64,000 nucleotides of DNA, from assembly GCF_030271515.1 (NCBI RefSeq), contig NZ_JASCXI010000004.1, positions 1 through 64,000 of the forward strand, given 5' to 3'. The notes under the pieces are model-generated. The model saw only the letters and a program-made list of their open reading frames with translations. It was not told the origin of the DNA and ran no database searches. The position numbers and the translations under genes were made by a program. Below, one piece after another: positions 44,835-54,200 of the stretch. The stretch's first letter is position 1. Each line of letters opens with the position of its first letter. The DNA is from Erythrobacter oryzae (lineage in GTDB: Bacteria > Pseudomonadota > Alphaproteobacteria > Sphingomonadales > Sphingomonadaceae).

Positions 44835-45431
44835 ATGAGCAACATCCTCTTCATCACCGCCAGCATCCGTTCGGACGCCGAGAGCGTCTCGCGCCAGCTC
44901 GGCCAGAGCATTGTCGATGGCCTCGCCGCCAAGACCGGCGCGAGCACCACCACCCGTGACCTCGCCGCCAATGACCTGCCCTTCGTGAGCGGCGAGCGCT
45001 TTGCCGCGAACCTCACCCCCGCCGCCGATCGCACCCCGGAGCAGGCCGAACTCGCCGCCATCGCCGACACGCTGATCGCCGAATTGCAGGCCGCCGACAC
45101 CATCGTGATCGCCAGCCCGGTCTACAATTTCGGCCCGCCCGCCACGCTCAAGGCCTGGGCCGATCTGGTCGCGCGCGCAGGAACGACCTTCCGCTACACC
45201 GCCAACGGCCCCGAGGGCCTGCTCAAGGGCAAGAAGGCCTACCTCGCCATCGCCACCGGCGGCACGCCTGTGGGCGCGGAGTTCGACTTCATGAGCCGCT
45301 GGCTGACCTTCTTCCTCGGCTTCATCGGGATCACCGCCGTGGAGATCGTCGCGGCCGACGGGATCATGGGCGCGGATGGCGAGGCGAAGATCGCCGCTGC
45401 CAAGGACGCCGCGCTGAAGCTCGCCGCCTGA
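44835..45431 (+). CDS. FMN-dependent NADH:quinone/azoreductase (AzoR-like)
   Basis: A 198-residue flavodoxin-like enzyme. Typical AzoR stretches are FITASIRSDAESVSRQLG (FMN phosphate loop), TIVIASPVYNFGPPATLKAWADLVARAGTTFRYTANGPEGLLKGKKAYLAIATGG and FGIT-like LTFFLGFIGI. AzoR enzymes reduce quinones and azo compounds by two electrons and protect from thiol-specific stress. It has AAAGGAG upstream and lies in the LysR-controlled cluster. Confidence 0.92.
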   Translation: MSNILFITASIRSDAESVSRQLGQSIVDGLAAKTGASTTTRDLAANDLPFVSGERFAANLTPAADRTPEQAELAAIADTLIAELQAADTIVIASPVYNFGPPATLKAWADLVARAGTTFRYTANGPEGLLKGKKAYLAIATGGTPVGAEFDFMSRWLTFFLGFIGITAVEIVAADGIMGADGEAKIAAAKDAALKLAA

Positions 45432-45535
45432 CCGGCGACACATAGGGGCGGGGGGCGGCCGACGAGGGTCGCACCGTCTCCCGCCCACCCCTTCCTCCTC
45501 CCCTGCCTGCAACTTTCCTCCTCAGGAGAACCGCC

Positions 45536-45958
45536 ATGAATGACATCGCTGCCCCCTTGCCCCAATCCGCTGCCGCCACCTCGACGCAGGACGCCGTCGC
45601 GCTCGGCGCCCGCCTGTTGCTCGCCGCCCTGTTCCTGCTCGCCGGGCTCGGCAAGCTGGCCGCGATCGGCGGCACCGCCGGCTACATCGCCAGCGTCGGC
45701 CTGCCCTTCGCGACCGGCCTCACCTACGCCACCATCGCCTTGGAAGTGGTGGGCGCAGGCCTGCTGATCGCGGGCTACCGCACCCGCGCCGCCGCGATCG
45801 CGCTTGGCCTGTTCAGCATCCTTGCCGCGGCGATCTTCCACGCCGACTTCGCCGACCAGATGCAGTTCACGAGCTTCCTCAAGAACCTCGCGATCGCGGG
45901 CGGCATGTTCCAGCTGGCCGCTTTCGGGCCAGGCCGCCTGTCGCTCGACCGCGGCTGA
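45536..45958 (+). CDS. DoxX-family membrane protein
   Basis: A 140-residue protein with four hydrophobic helices (LLLAALFLLAGLGKLAAIGG; GLTYATIALEVVGAGLLIAGY; AAAIALGLFSILAAAIFHADF; MQFTSFLKNLAIAGGMFQLAAFG). The GLGKL, HADF and FLKNLAIAGG elements are DoxX/YphA signatures. DoxX proteins work with membrane-linked redox partners in thiol or quinone stress. Good ribosome site (AGGAGAA). Last gene of the cluster. Confidence 0.9.
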   Translation: MNDIAAPLPQSAAATSTQDAVALGARLLLAALFLLAGLGKLAAIGGTAGYIASVGLPFATGLTYATIALEVVGAGLLIAGYRTRAAAIALGLFSILAAAIFHADFADQMQFTSFLKNLAIAGGMFQLAAFGPGRLSLDRG

Positions 45959-45976
45959 AGGATCGGAACCTCGCAC

Positions 45977-46011
45977 GAAGGGCCGGGGCGTCGCAGGCGC
46001 TCCGGCCCTTC
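45977..46011. terminator. Bidirectional terminator-like hairpin between doxX and eamA genes
   Basis: A 10-bp perfect stem GAAGGGCCGG / CCGGCCCTTC extended by a G-T pair and GCG/CGC. No long T-run follows on either strand, but it sits between converging genes and is the only terminator candidate. Confidence 0.6.
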
Positions 46012-46016
46012 TCGCG

Positions 46017-46919
46017 TCACACCTTGGGCCGCGCCAGCCAGGACTTGAAGACCGTCCGGCTCGGGCGGATGACGATGATCGCCACCCCCGTCAGCGCCAT
46101 CGCTCCGCCCACGATCAGCGGCCAGTGGATCGTGTCCCCCGTCAGCCATGTCCCGAAGGCGATGGTCAGCAGCGGGGTGAGCAGCGTCAGCGGCACGATC
46201 AGGTTCGCGTCGTAGCGCTGGAACAGCATGAAATAGGCCGAATGCGCGCCGACCGAGACGATGACGCCGGCAAACAGCACGCAGCCCGCCACCGCCAGCG
46301 GCGCGGCCTCGACCGCGGCGATCTGCCCGGTCTCCAATGCCATCGTCGCGGGCAGCATGACGAGCAGCGAGGCGACCCCGGCCCAGGCCTGCAGGGTCGC
46401 CGCGCCGATATCGAGCCGCTTGACGAAGACCGAAGCGAAGGCCCCGACCAGCACCCCCGCAAAGGCAAAGCCGAGGCCCACCGGATCGCCCGCTTCCGAA
46501 GGCGCGCCGATCGCGAGGCCCACGCCGCCCAGCGCCAGCGCCATCCCGATCCCGCGCCGCCAGCGCACCTCCTCGCCGAGGAACAGGATCGCGAACAGCA
46601 CCGTGAGCGGCGCGCCCGAGAGGTTGACGATCCCGACCGCCGAAGGGCTCGCGGTCTGGAGCCCGATGAATTGCAGCCCGAAGCTTCCCCCGGTGATGGC
46701 AAAGCCGATCAGCAGCACCAGCGGCAGGCGGTCCGGCCGCCCGCGCAGCAGCAGCGGCAGCAGCACCGCCACCACCGTGGCCGAGCGCAGCACGGTGTAG
46801 AACAGCGGCGGCAGGTCGAGCGTTGCCACCGCGATCTTGCTGACCACGATATTCATTGCCCAGGCTACGTTGCAAAACAGCATGATCCCGAGCGCGGAGA
46901 GGGGGAGCGATCTGGGCAT
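46017..46919 (-). CDS. EamA/DMT-superfamily transporter
   Basis: A 300-residue inner-membrane protein with ten hydrophobic helices in two EamA repeats (first from LGIMLFCNVAWAMNIVVSKIAV; second from GFAFAGVLVGAFASVFVKRL). Such proteins export amino acids, nucleobases or other metabolites; the substrate is unknown. Its ATG shares one base with the nadE stop (TGATG), so it is translationally coupled to NAD synthesis, perhaps handling a related metabolite. Confidence 0.88.
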   Translation of the reverse strand: MPRSLPLSALGIMLFCNVAWAMNIVVSKIAVATLDLPPLFYTVLRSATVVAVLLPLLLRGRPDRLPLVLLIGFAITGGSFGLQFIGLQTASPSAVGIVNLSGAPLTVLFAILFLGEEVRWRRGIGMALALGGVGLAIGAPSEAGDPVGLGFAFAGVLVGAFASVFVKRLDIGAATLQAWAGVASLLVMLPATMALETGQIAAVEAAPLAVAGCVLFAGVIVSVGAHSAYFMLFQRYDANLIVPLTLLTPLLTIAFGTWLTGDTIHWPLIVGGAMALTGVAIIVIRPSRTVFKSWLARPKV

Positions 46920-48997
46920 CAGGGGGTAAGGCTGCGTGCCACCTCGTCCGGCAGGCCTTCACGCAGCTCCTCGCGCCACACGGTCGCGACCGCATCGGAG
47001 GGCGCGCGCCAGTCTCCGCGCGGGGACAGCGCACCCGCCGAGGAGACCTTGGGCCCGTTAGGCAGCGCCGAGCGCTTGAACTGCGAAAAGCCGAAGAAGC
47101 GCGCACAGAACTTGTCGAGCCAGCGCGCGATGGTGGCAAGGTCGTAGGCGTTCTTGCGCGCCTCGGGGAAGCCCGCAGGCCACATCCCTGCCGCTGCGTC
47201 CTTCCACGCGTGCCACGCCAGAAACGCGACCTTGGAGGGACGCTGGCCGAAGCGGATGATGTGGTGGAGGAAGAAGTCGTTGAGCTCGTAGGGGCCCACA
47301 AGGCTTTCGGTCGATTGCACCTGCCCGTCAGCGCCCGGTGGCACCAGCTCGGGGCTGATCTCGGTGTCGAGCACGCCATCGAGCACCGCCGAGCATTCCT
47401 CGCAGAACTGCCCCGTGCGGATCACCCAGCGGATCAGATACTGGATCAGCGTCTTGGGCACGCCCGCATTGACGCCGTAGTGGCTCATGTGGTCGCCCAC
47501 GCCATAGGTGCACCAGCCCAAGGCGAGCTCGCTGAGGTCGCCGGTGCCGACCACGAAGCCGCCGTGCTGGCCCGCGAGGCGGAACAGGTAATCGGTTCTG
47601 AGGCCCGCCTGCACGTTCTCGAAGGTTACGTCATGCACCGGCTCGCCGCTCGCGAAGGGGTGGCCGATGTCCTCGAGCATCTTGCGCGCCGCCGGGCGGA
47701 TGTCGATCTCGCCCGCGGTGATTTCGAGTGCCTGCATCAGCCGGTGGGCGTTGGACTTGGTGCCCTCCGAGGTGCCGAAGCCCGGCATGGTGTAGCCGCG
47801 GATCGTGGTGCGCGGCAGGCCGAGCCGGTCGCAGGCCTTGGCCGCGACGATCAGCGCGTGGGTCGAATCGAGCCCGCCCGAAATGCCGATGACGAGGCTC
47901 TTCGCCCCGGTCGACTGGATGCGCCGCATCAGCGCGTCGACCTGGATGTTGAAGGCCTCGAAACAGTCCTCGTCGAGCTTCTCGGGCCGGTCGGGCACGA
48001 AGGGGAAGCGCGCCACGGGCCGGACGAGGCCGATATCGCCCGCCGCATAGCCGTGCTCGAATTCGATCCGGCGGTAGGAGTCCTCGGGCCGCCCCGCGAA
48101 TTCTGCCGCGTCCGCAAAGGTCTGGTTGCGCATGCGCTCGGCGGCGAGCTTTTCGGTGTCGATGTCGACGATGCACAATTCGCCCGAGCGGTCGAAGCGC
48201 TCGGACTGCGCGAGCAGGCTGCCCATCTCGTAGACCATCCCCTGCCCGTCCCACGCAAGGTCGGTGGTGCTCTCCCCGTGCCCGCTCGCCGAATAGACAT
48301 AGGCGGCGATGGCGCGGGCCGCCGAGGAGCGCGCGTGCAGGTGGCGGTCGTCCGCGCGCCCGATGGTGACGGGCGAGGCCGAGAGGTTGCACAGGATCAG
48401 CGCGCCCGCGAGCGCGGCCTGCATCCCCGGCGGGACGGGCGCCCAGAAGTCCTCGCAGATCTCCACCCCGAAGCGGAAACCGGGGAGGTTCTCGGCGGCG
48501 AAGATCAGGTCGGTGCCGAAGGGCACTTCGCTCCCCGCGACGTCGATCCACAGATCGGTGCACCCGCGCCCGTGAGCGAAATGGCGCTTCTCGTAGAACT
48601 CGCGGTAATTGGGCAGGAAGCTCTTGGGCACCACCCCGAGGATCGTCCCGTGGGCGATCACCACCGCGCAATTGTAGAGCTTGTCGCCGCGCTTGAGCGG
48701 TGCGCCGACGATCAGCACCGGGGACAGGTCGGCCGTGGCCGCGACGATCTCGGCCAGCCCTGCCTCGACCCGCTCGATAATCGCGTTCTGGAGCAGCAGA
48801 TCGTCGATCGCGTAGGAGGACAGCGTCAGCTCGGGGAACACCACCAGATCGACGTGCGCTTCGTGCGCCTTCTCCGCCTCGGCCAGCACGCCCGCGGTGT
48901 TGAACGGCACATCGGCGGTGCGGCTGCACGGGGTCGCGGTGGCGACGCGCACGAAGCCGTGCGCGTGCATGTCGAAGAAGGGGTGGGCCTCGGTCAT
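46919..48997 (-). CDS. nadE: Glutamine-dependent NAD+ synthetase
   Basis: Makes NAD+ from deamido-NAD+, ATP and glutamine. The 692-residue two-domain protein has an N-terminal nitrilase-type glutaminase with E56 (VVFPELTLSSY), K125 (VPKSFLPNYREFYE) and C181 (FGVEICEDFWAP). The C-terminal synthetase has the ATP loop SLVIGISGGLDSTHALIVA and VGTGDLSELALGWCTYGVGDHMSHYGVNAGVPKTLI. It is the long form seen in many alphaproteobacteria and mycobacteria, so no separate glutaminase is needed. Confidence 0.96.
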   Translation of the reverse strand: MTEAHPFFDMHAHGFVRVATATPCSRTADVPFNTAGVLAEAEKAHEAHVDLVVFPELTLSSYAIDDLLLQNAIIERVEAGLAEIVAATADLSPVLIVGAPLKRGDKLYNCAVVIAHGTILGVVPKSFLPNYREFYEKRHFAHGRGCTDLWIDVAGSEVPFGTDLIFAAENLPGFRFGVEICEDFWAPVPPGMQAALAGALILCNLSASPVTIGRADDRHLHARSSAARAIAAYVYSASGHGESTTDLAWDGQGMVYEMGSLLAQSERFDRSGELCIVDIDTEKLAAERMRNQTFADAAEFAGRPEDSYRRIEFEHGYAAGDIGLVRPVARFPFVPDRPEKLDEDCFEAFNIQVDALMRRIQSTGAKSLVIGISGGLDSTHALIVAAKACDRLGLPRTTIRGYTMPGFGTSEGTKSNAHRLMQALEITAGEIDIRPAARKMLEDIGHPFASGEPVHDVTFENVQAGLRTDYLFRLAGQHGGFVVGTGDLSELALGWCTYGVGDHMSHYGVNAGVPKTLIQYLIRWVIRTGQFCEECSAVLDGVLDTEISPELVPPGADGQVQSTESLVGPYELNDFFLHHIIRFGQRPSKVAFLAWHAWKDAAAGMWPAGFPEARKNAYDLATIARWLDKFCARFFGFSQFKRSALPNGPKVSSAGALSPRGDWRAPSDAVATVWREELREGLPDEVARSLTP

Positions 48998-49050
48998 CGC
49001 TGCGGCATCTCCTGCTGGGCGAGCGCTGTAACGCGCGGGGCCCGCGCTGC

Positions 49051-50067
49051 CTAGCTTTGCTCGCCTCCCAGATAGCCCTGCGCGCTACCGCATTCTTCCA
49101 GAAAGGCAATGAGGCCCCGCTCGGCCCGGCTGAGCCAGCGGGTCTGGCGCGGGAGCGTGAGGCCGGCGCGCCATTCCTCCTGCCCCTCGATGCGCGCGAT
49201 CAGCGCGGGATGGATATAGGACTTGCGCGCGATCGCCGGGGTGTTGCCGAGGTGCTCGGCGACGTGATCGAGCATCTCGCCGAGCTTCACCCGCCCCTTG
49301 CCGGTCGCCAGCCGTTCGAAGGCAAGACTGCTCGCGTGGAAGGTGCGGAAGTGCTTGGCGGTGAAATCCTCGCCCATCGTCTCGCGCAGGTAGCCGTTGA
49401 CGTCGGCGGCGGTGACGGGGCGGATGTCGCCCGCGTCGTCCTCGTAGCGGAACAGGTGGTCGCCCTCCTCTTCCCCAAGGCTCTCCATCCGCCGCACGGC
49501 CCTGGCGAGGTCGGCATCCTCGACCTCGAGATCGTGTTCCTTGCCCCCCTTGCCCACGAAGTGCAGCGCGAGCTTGCGTCGCCCCACCTCGGCGTGGTCG
49601 GACCGCAGCGTGGTGGCGCCATAGCTGTCGTTGGTGCGGGCGTAATGCGCATTGCCGATACGGATCGCCGAGAGGTCGAGTAGCCGCACCACCGCCGCCA
49701 GCGCCGCCTCGCGGGTGACGCCGCCCGTAATGTCTTCTTCCACGCGCTTCCGGACCAGCGGCAGGCGTTTGCCGAAGGCGGCGCAGGCGTCATACTTGGC
49801 GCTCTCCTGCGCGCTGCGGAAATCCGGGTGGTAGCGGTATTGCTTCCTCCCCGCATCGTCATAGCCGGTGGCGAGGATGTGGCCATTGGGCGCCGGACAG
49901 AACCACGCGTCGGTGTAAGCCGGCGGGAGCGCGATGGCGTTGAGCCGCTGCTTTTCGCGGGCAGAGCGGATCAGCGCGCCGCTCGGGTCGTAATAGGCCC
50001 AGCCCTTCCCCGCCCGCCGCCGCGTGATCCCGGGCAGGCTGTCGTCAACATAGACAAGGTTTTCCAT
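49051..50067 (-). CDS. DNA topoisomerase IB (poxvirus-like)
   Basis: Relaxes supercoils through a 3'-phosphotyrosine intermediate. The 338-residue protein from ATG 50067 begins MENLVYVDDSLPGITRRRAGKGWAYYDPSG and has the core RIGNAHYARTNDSYGATTLRSDHAEV, the lysine loop FVGKGGKEHDLEV, the HFRTFHAS histidine/arginine region and ARKSYIHPALIARIEG with the nucleophilic tyrosine. A GTG start at 50112 would add 15 residues. Bacterial members are accessory enzymes of uncertain role. It follows nadE's start by about 50 nt in the same direction. Confidence 0.93.
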   Translation of the reverse strand: MENLVYVDDSLPGITRRRAGKGWAYYDPSGALIRSAREKQRLNAIALPPAYTDAWFCPAPNGHILATGYDDAGRKQYRYHPDFRSAQESAKYDACAAFGKRLPLVRKRVEEDITGGVTREAALAAVVRLLDLSAIRIGNAHYARTNDSYGATTLRSDHAEVGRRKLALHFVGKGGKEHDLEVEDADLARAVRRMESLGEEEGDHLFRYEDDAGDIRPVTAADVNGYLRETMGEDFTAKHFRTFHASSLAFERLATGKGRVKLGEMLDHVAEHLGNTPAIARKSYIHPALIARIEGQEEWRAGLTLPRQTRWLSRAERGLIAFLEECGSAQGYLGGEQS

Positions 50068-50183
50068 CGGCAAGAGAAAGCCGCGCGAGGCCGCGAATGT
50101 TCCATCTTGCACCCCGCCCCTCCGCGCGCCAGCTAGGGGGCCGTGACGGCGCGCATCAGTGCCGCGCCAACAGGAGACTTCCC

Positions 50184-51059
50184 ATGGCAGACGCCACCTA
50201 TACCCCGCCCGCCGTCTGGAGCGCCGACACCGTTTCGGGCGGGCGCTTCGCCAGCATCAACCGCCCGACCGCGGGGCCGCGCGAAGACAAGGCGCTGCCC
50301 GAGGGCGACAATCCCTTCCAGCTCTATTCGCTCGCCACGCCCAACGGGGTGAAGGCGACGATCATACTCGAGGAATTGCTCGAAGCCGGGCACACGGGCG
50401 CCGAGTATGATGCCTGGACGATCAACATCGGCGCAGGCGAGCAGTTCACCAGCGGCTTCGTAGGCGTGAACCCCAACTCGAAGATCCCCGCCCTGCTCGA
50501 CAAGAGCGATCCGGCAAAGCCCTTCCGCGTCTTCGAGAGCGGCGCGATCCTCGTCCACCTGGCCGAGAAGTTCGGGATGTTCCTCCCCTCCGACCCCTCG
50601 AGCCGCGCCGAGGTGCTGAGCTGGGTGTTCTGGCAGGTCGCGAGCGGGCCCTTCATCGGCGGCGGCTTCGGCCACTTCTACGCCTATGCGCCCGAGAAGT
50701 ACGAATATCCGATCAACCGCTACGCGATGGAGACCAAGCGCATCTTCGACGTCGCCGACAGGCGGCTGGCCGAGAGCCGCTTCCTCGCGGGCGACGAATA
50801 CACCCTCGCCGACATCGCCAACTTCCCGTGGCTCGCGCCCTTCGTCGAAGGCAATATCTACAACGATGCCAAGACCTTCCTCAGCATCGACGAATACACC
50901 AACGTCGCGCGCTGGGTGGCCGAGATCAAGGCGCGCCCGGCGGTCCAGCGCGGGCGGATCGTCAACAAGGTGTGGGGCGACGAGGACACCCAGCTGCGCG
51001 AGCGCCACTCGGCCGCGGATTTCGAAGGCAAGCGGCTGGTGACCGGCGCTCCGGCCTAA
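50184..51059 (+). CDS. YghU-type glutathione S-transferase / disulfide-bond oxidoreductase
   Basis: A 291-residue GST-fold protein (start ATG 50184 after CAGGAGA). The long N-terminal extension before the thioredoxin fold, then NPFQLYSLATPNGVKATIILEELLEAG, NPNSKIPALLDKS and FESGAILVHLAEKFGMFLPSDPSSRAEVLSWVFWQVASGPFIGGGFGHFY, is characteristic of the YghU/Nu-class, which binds two glutathiones and shows disulfide reductase activity. VWGDEDTQLRERHSAADFE is the C-terminal extension. Confidence 0.9.
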   Translation: MADATYTPPAVWSADTVSGGRFASINRPTAGPREDKALPEGDNPFQLYSLATPNGVKATIILEELLEAGHTGAEYDAWTINIGAGEQFTSGFVGVNPNSKIPALLDKSDPAKPFRVFESGAILVHLAEKFGMFLPSDPSSRAEVLSWVFWQVASGPFIGGGFGHFYAYAPEKYEYPINRYAMETKRIFDVADRRLAESRFLAGDEYTLADIANFPWLAPFVEGNIYNDAKTFLSIDEYTNVARWVAEIKARPAVQRGRIVNKVWGDEDTQLRERHSAADFEGKRLVTGAPA

Positions 51060-51070
51060 GCCTGTGACAC

Positions 51071-51103
51071 GAAGGGGGCGAATTACGCGCTTTCGCCCCC
51101 TTC
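51071..51103 (+). terminator. Terminator-like hairpin after the GST gene
   Basis: Perfect 12-bp stem GAAGGGGGCGAA (51071-51082) / TTCGCCCCCTTC (51092-51103) with a 9-nt loop, 12 nt after the stop. T-tract absent. The right arm overlaps the -35 box of the tRNA promoter. Confidence 0.65.
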
Positions 51104-51128
51104 ACATTGCCAATCGAGCCGCTATAGA
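51101..51128 (+). promoter_or_regulatory. Predicted promoter of tRNA-Gln
   Basis: -35 TTCACA (51101-51106), 16-nt spacer, -10 TATAGA (51123-51128), with transcription starting a few bases before the tRNA at 51142. Good match to the sigma-70 consensus. Confidence 0.6.
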
Positions 51129-51141
51129 GCGCCGCTCTTGC

Positions 51142-51216
51142 TGGGGCGTAGCCAAGCGGTAAGGCAGCGGTTTTTGGTACCGCCATGCGAAGGTTCGAAT
51201 CCTTCCGCCCCAGCCA
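51142..51216 (+). tRNA. tRNA-Gln (anticodon TTG), CCA encoded
   Basis: 75 nt. Acceptor stem TGGGGCG / CGCCCCA (7 bp), anticodon stem GCGGT / ACCGC with loop TTTTGGT (anticodon TTG, reads CAA and CAG), T-arm with GGTTCGAATCC, discriminator G and genomic CCA at 51214-51216. It lies 80 nt upstream of the CHAT gene. tRNA genes are common integration sites, but no 3'-end duplicate (att) was seen in the window. Confidence 0.97.
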
Positions 51217-51296
51217 GATCTCCTAACCACGGCGGCTTCCGCGCCCTTGCCAATCCGCCGTCCTCCGGCCAAGAACCGCTGTGGGGGGAGTGGCGC

Positions 51297-54200
51297 ATGG
51301 CCGCATCGATATTCTGCTGTCCGGCTGCCGTTCTGGCGGCGTGCTTCGCTGTCTTGCAGCCCATCCCTGCGCTCGCCGCATCGGGCGCTTCGGACAAGGT
51401 TGCCAAGAAGACGTCCGCGCGTGCCGAAGACGGCAAGCTCGGCAAGGGCGGGGCTTCGACCTCCTATCGCCCGCTCGTCGAAAGGCTCGAGGCCGCGATC
51501 AGCCGAGGCGACACCGCCCGCGTCGCGACGCTGCTGCCGGTGGTCGATGCGCTGGTGCTGAACTCGCAGGACGCCGCCCCGGAGGATCAGGACCAAGCCC
51601 TGCCGGTGCTGCAAAGCGCCCATGCGCTGCTCGGCGATTTCGCGGGCGAGCGCGGCATCATCGAGCGCCGCGCCGCTCTCGCTGCATCGCGCGAGGGGCC
51701 GAAGAGCTACGCGGCGGCGATCCTTGCGGTCGATGTGGCCGATCTGCTGCGCCGCGAAGGCCGCCCGGCCGAGGGCGAGGCGCACCTGCGCCGCGTGGTT
51801 GCCGCCAGCAAGGATCCCGAGGTCAGGATCGGCCTGCAACGGGCCCTCGCCAGCTACCTCGACGATGCCCAGCATCTGGGCGACGCGATCGATGCCTACC
51901 GCGCGCTGCTCGCCATGCAGGTGGAGCATAAGGGGCCGGATTCGGACGACGCGTTCCGGACCGTCGAGGCCCTGAGCTGGGATCTCGGCCAGACGGGCCG
52001 CCATGCCGAAGCGCTCGCGCTGCTCGCCACCACCCTCCCGCGTGCCGAGGCCGTGTGGCGCGCGACCGGCGCGGACGAGACCAAGAACGGGACAATGGAA
52101 AGCCTCGTGGCGGGCTTGCGCTATGCCAACCTGCTCGAACGGCAGGCCGATCATCTGGGCGCGCAGGGCAAGATCAGCCAGTCCGATCTCCAGTTCGAAG
52201 CGGCAAACCGGATGCGCACCCGCTATTTCACGCGGCCCACGCACATCGTCGCGCAGACCTACAACAACATGGCCTTCCGCCAGAACTTCCAGGGCCGTTT
52301 TGCGCTGGCTGAGACAAATGCCCGCAAGGCGCTGGAAATCTTCGAGGGCTTCTTCAGCGGCACGGACACTTCGGACAGCCTCACTTACGCCAAGTACAAG
52401 TATAATCTCGCCGCTGCGCTGCTGGGTCAGGGGCGGGCCGAGGAGGCCTTGCCGCTGCTGCGCTTCGGAGTGCCGATCCAGCGCAAGCTCGACCCCGACC
52501 ACGCCGATCTGGTGATCCTGCTGACCACGCTCTCGCGCGCGATCGTGGCGGCAGGGGGTGACCGGGCCGAAGCGCTGGCGCTGGCGCGCGAGGCGGCGGC
52601 GATCGCCCGCCGGCACCGCGATGCGCGGGCCGCGGGCGGCTATGCGGACAGCGCGCCCGACGGCGCCTCGGCGGCGCTCACCCGCGCGCTGGCCGGCGAT
52701 GCGACGACGCATGATCCCCTGTCGATGGCCTATGGCGCGCTGATGGAGGCGACCGCGGCAGGCGTTAAGGCGGGCGGCCCCGCCGATGCCGCTGCCCTGC
52801 GCAGCGAGATGTTCATCGCCGCGCAGGATCTCGAGCAATCGACCGCAGGCCAGGCCATGGCCCAGGCCGCCGCGCGCGCGATGGCGGGCGACGGGCCACT
52901 GGGCGCACTCATCACCCGCAAGCAGCAGCTCGCCGACCGCGCCCGCGCGCTCAACCTTGCGGTCACGGCCAGCATCCTCGCGAGCGAAGCGGCTGGTCTC
53001 GCGGAAAAGCGCAGCGCGCTGGCGCAGGTGACGCGGGAGCTGGCGGAGACGGATGCGCAGTTGAAGCGGTCCTTCCCCGAATTCGAGGAGCTCGTCTCGC
53101 CCGCCGCGCTGTCGCTGGCGGACGTCAAGGCGCGGCTCGCCGCCGACGAGGCACTGGTCCTGATCGTCCCCAACGGGGCCGACACCTATGTCTTTGCGGT
53201 GGCCCCCGACCGCGAGGAGGTTGTGGTCCTCGACAAGGCCACCGAGCCGGTCACCCGGCTGGTCGCGCGGCTGCGCTGCCGGATGGACGAGGCCACGTGC
53301 CTCTCCGACGCGGACCTCGACGTGACCTCCGACCAGACCGGCGCGCTCGAGGGGATCGACGCCTTTTTCCCGCGCTTCGACCGCGCGGCGGCGCACAGGC
53401 TCTACACCACGATTGTCCAGCCGATCGAGCCGGCGCTGGGCAAGGCCAAGCGTGTTTTCGTCACGGTCGCGGGGCCGCTCGGCGGCCTGCCGCTGCCCGT
53501 GCTGGTCACCGATTTCGATCCGGCGAAGGACAAGGCCGATGCGGGCGATGCGGAGACCCTCAAGCAATCGGCATGGCTGGGCGACCGCTACGCCTTCATC
53601 ACCCTGCCCGCGGTCTCGGCGCTGCGGATCGTGCGACCGCAGGCGGAAGCCGCCGCCCCCCGCAACGGCTTTCTCGGCTATGGCGCGCCCGCGCTCGAAG
53701 GCAGCGCGGGGGCGGCGCGCTCGGTCGAGCAGGGCGGCCGCCGCCTGACGCGCGCCGCCTTGCAGCCGGTCGCCACTGCCTCGCCCGAGGCGCTGCGCAA
53801 GCTCTCCCCGCTGCCGGGCACGGAGATCGAGTTGAAGAGCATGGCCGCCGCGCTCGATGCACCGATCGGCGGCCTGAGGCTCGGGTCCGATGCGACCGAG
53901 GCCGCGCTCAAGCAGGACGACCGCCTCGCCAGCGCGCAGATCATCGCCTTTGCCACCCACGGCCTGCTGCCCAAGGAAGTCGGGCGCGGGGGCGAGCCGG
54001 GGCTGGTCTTCACCCCGCCCGCCACCGCCAGCGCATTGGACGACGGCCTCCTCACTGCAAGCGAGGCGGCCCGGCTTTCTCTCGCCGCCGAGTGGCTGAT
54101 CCTGTCGGCCTGCAACACCGCTGCCTCGGACGGCACGCCCGGTTCGCAAAGCCTCTCCGGCCTCGCCCGCGCCTTCCTCCATGCCGGAGCCAAGGCGATG

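Noticed and set aside
51142..51216. tRNA-Gln as an integration (att) site for a genomic island
   Set aside because: No duplicate of the tRNA 3' end, no integrase, and neighbours on both sides look chromosomal.
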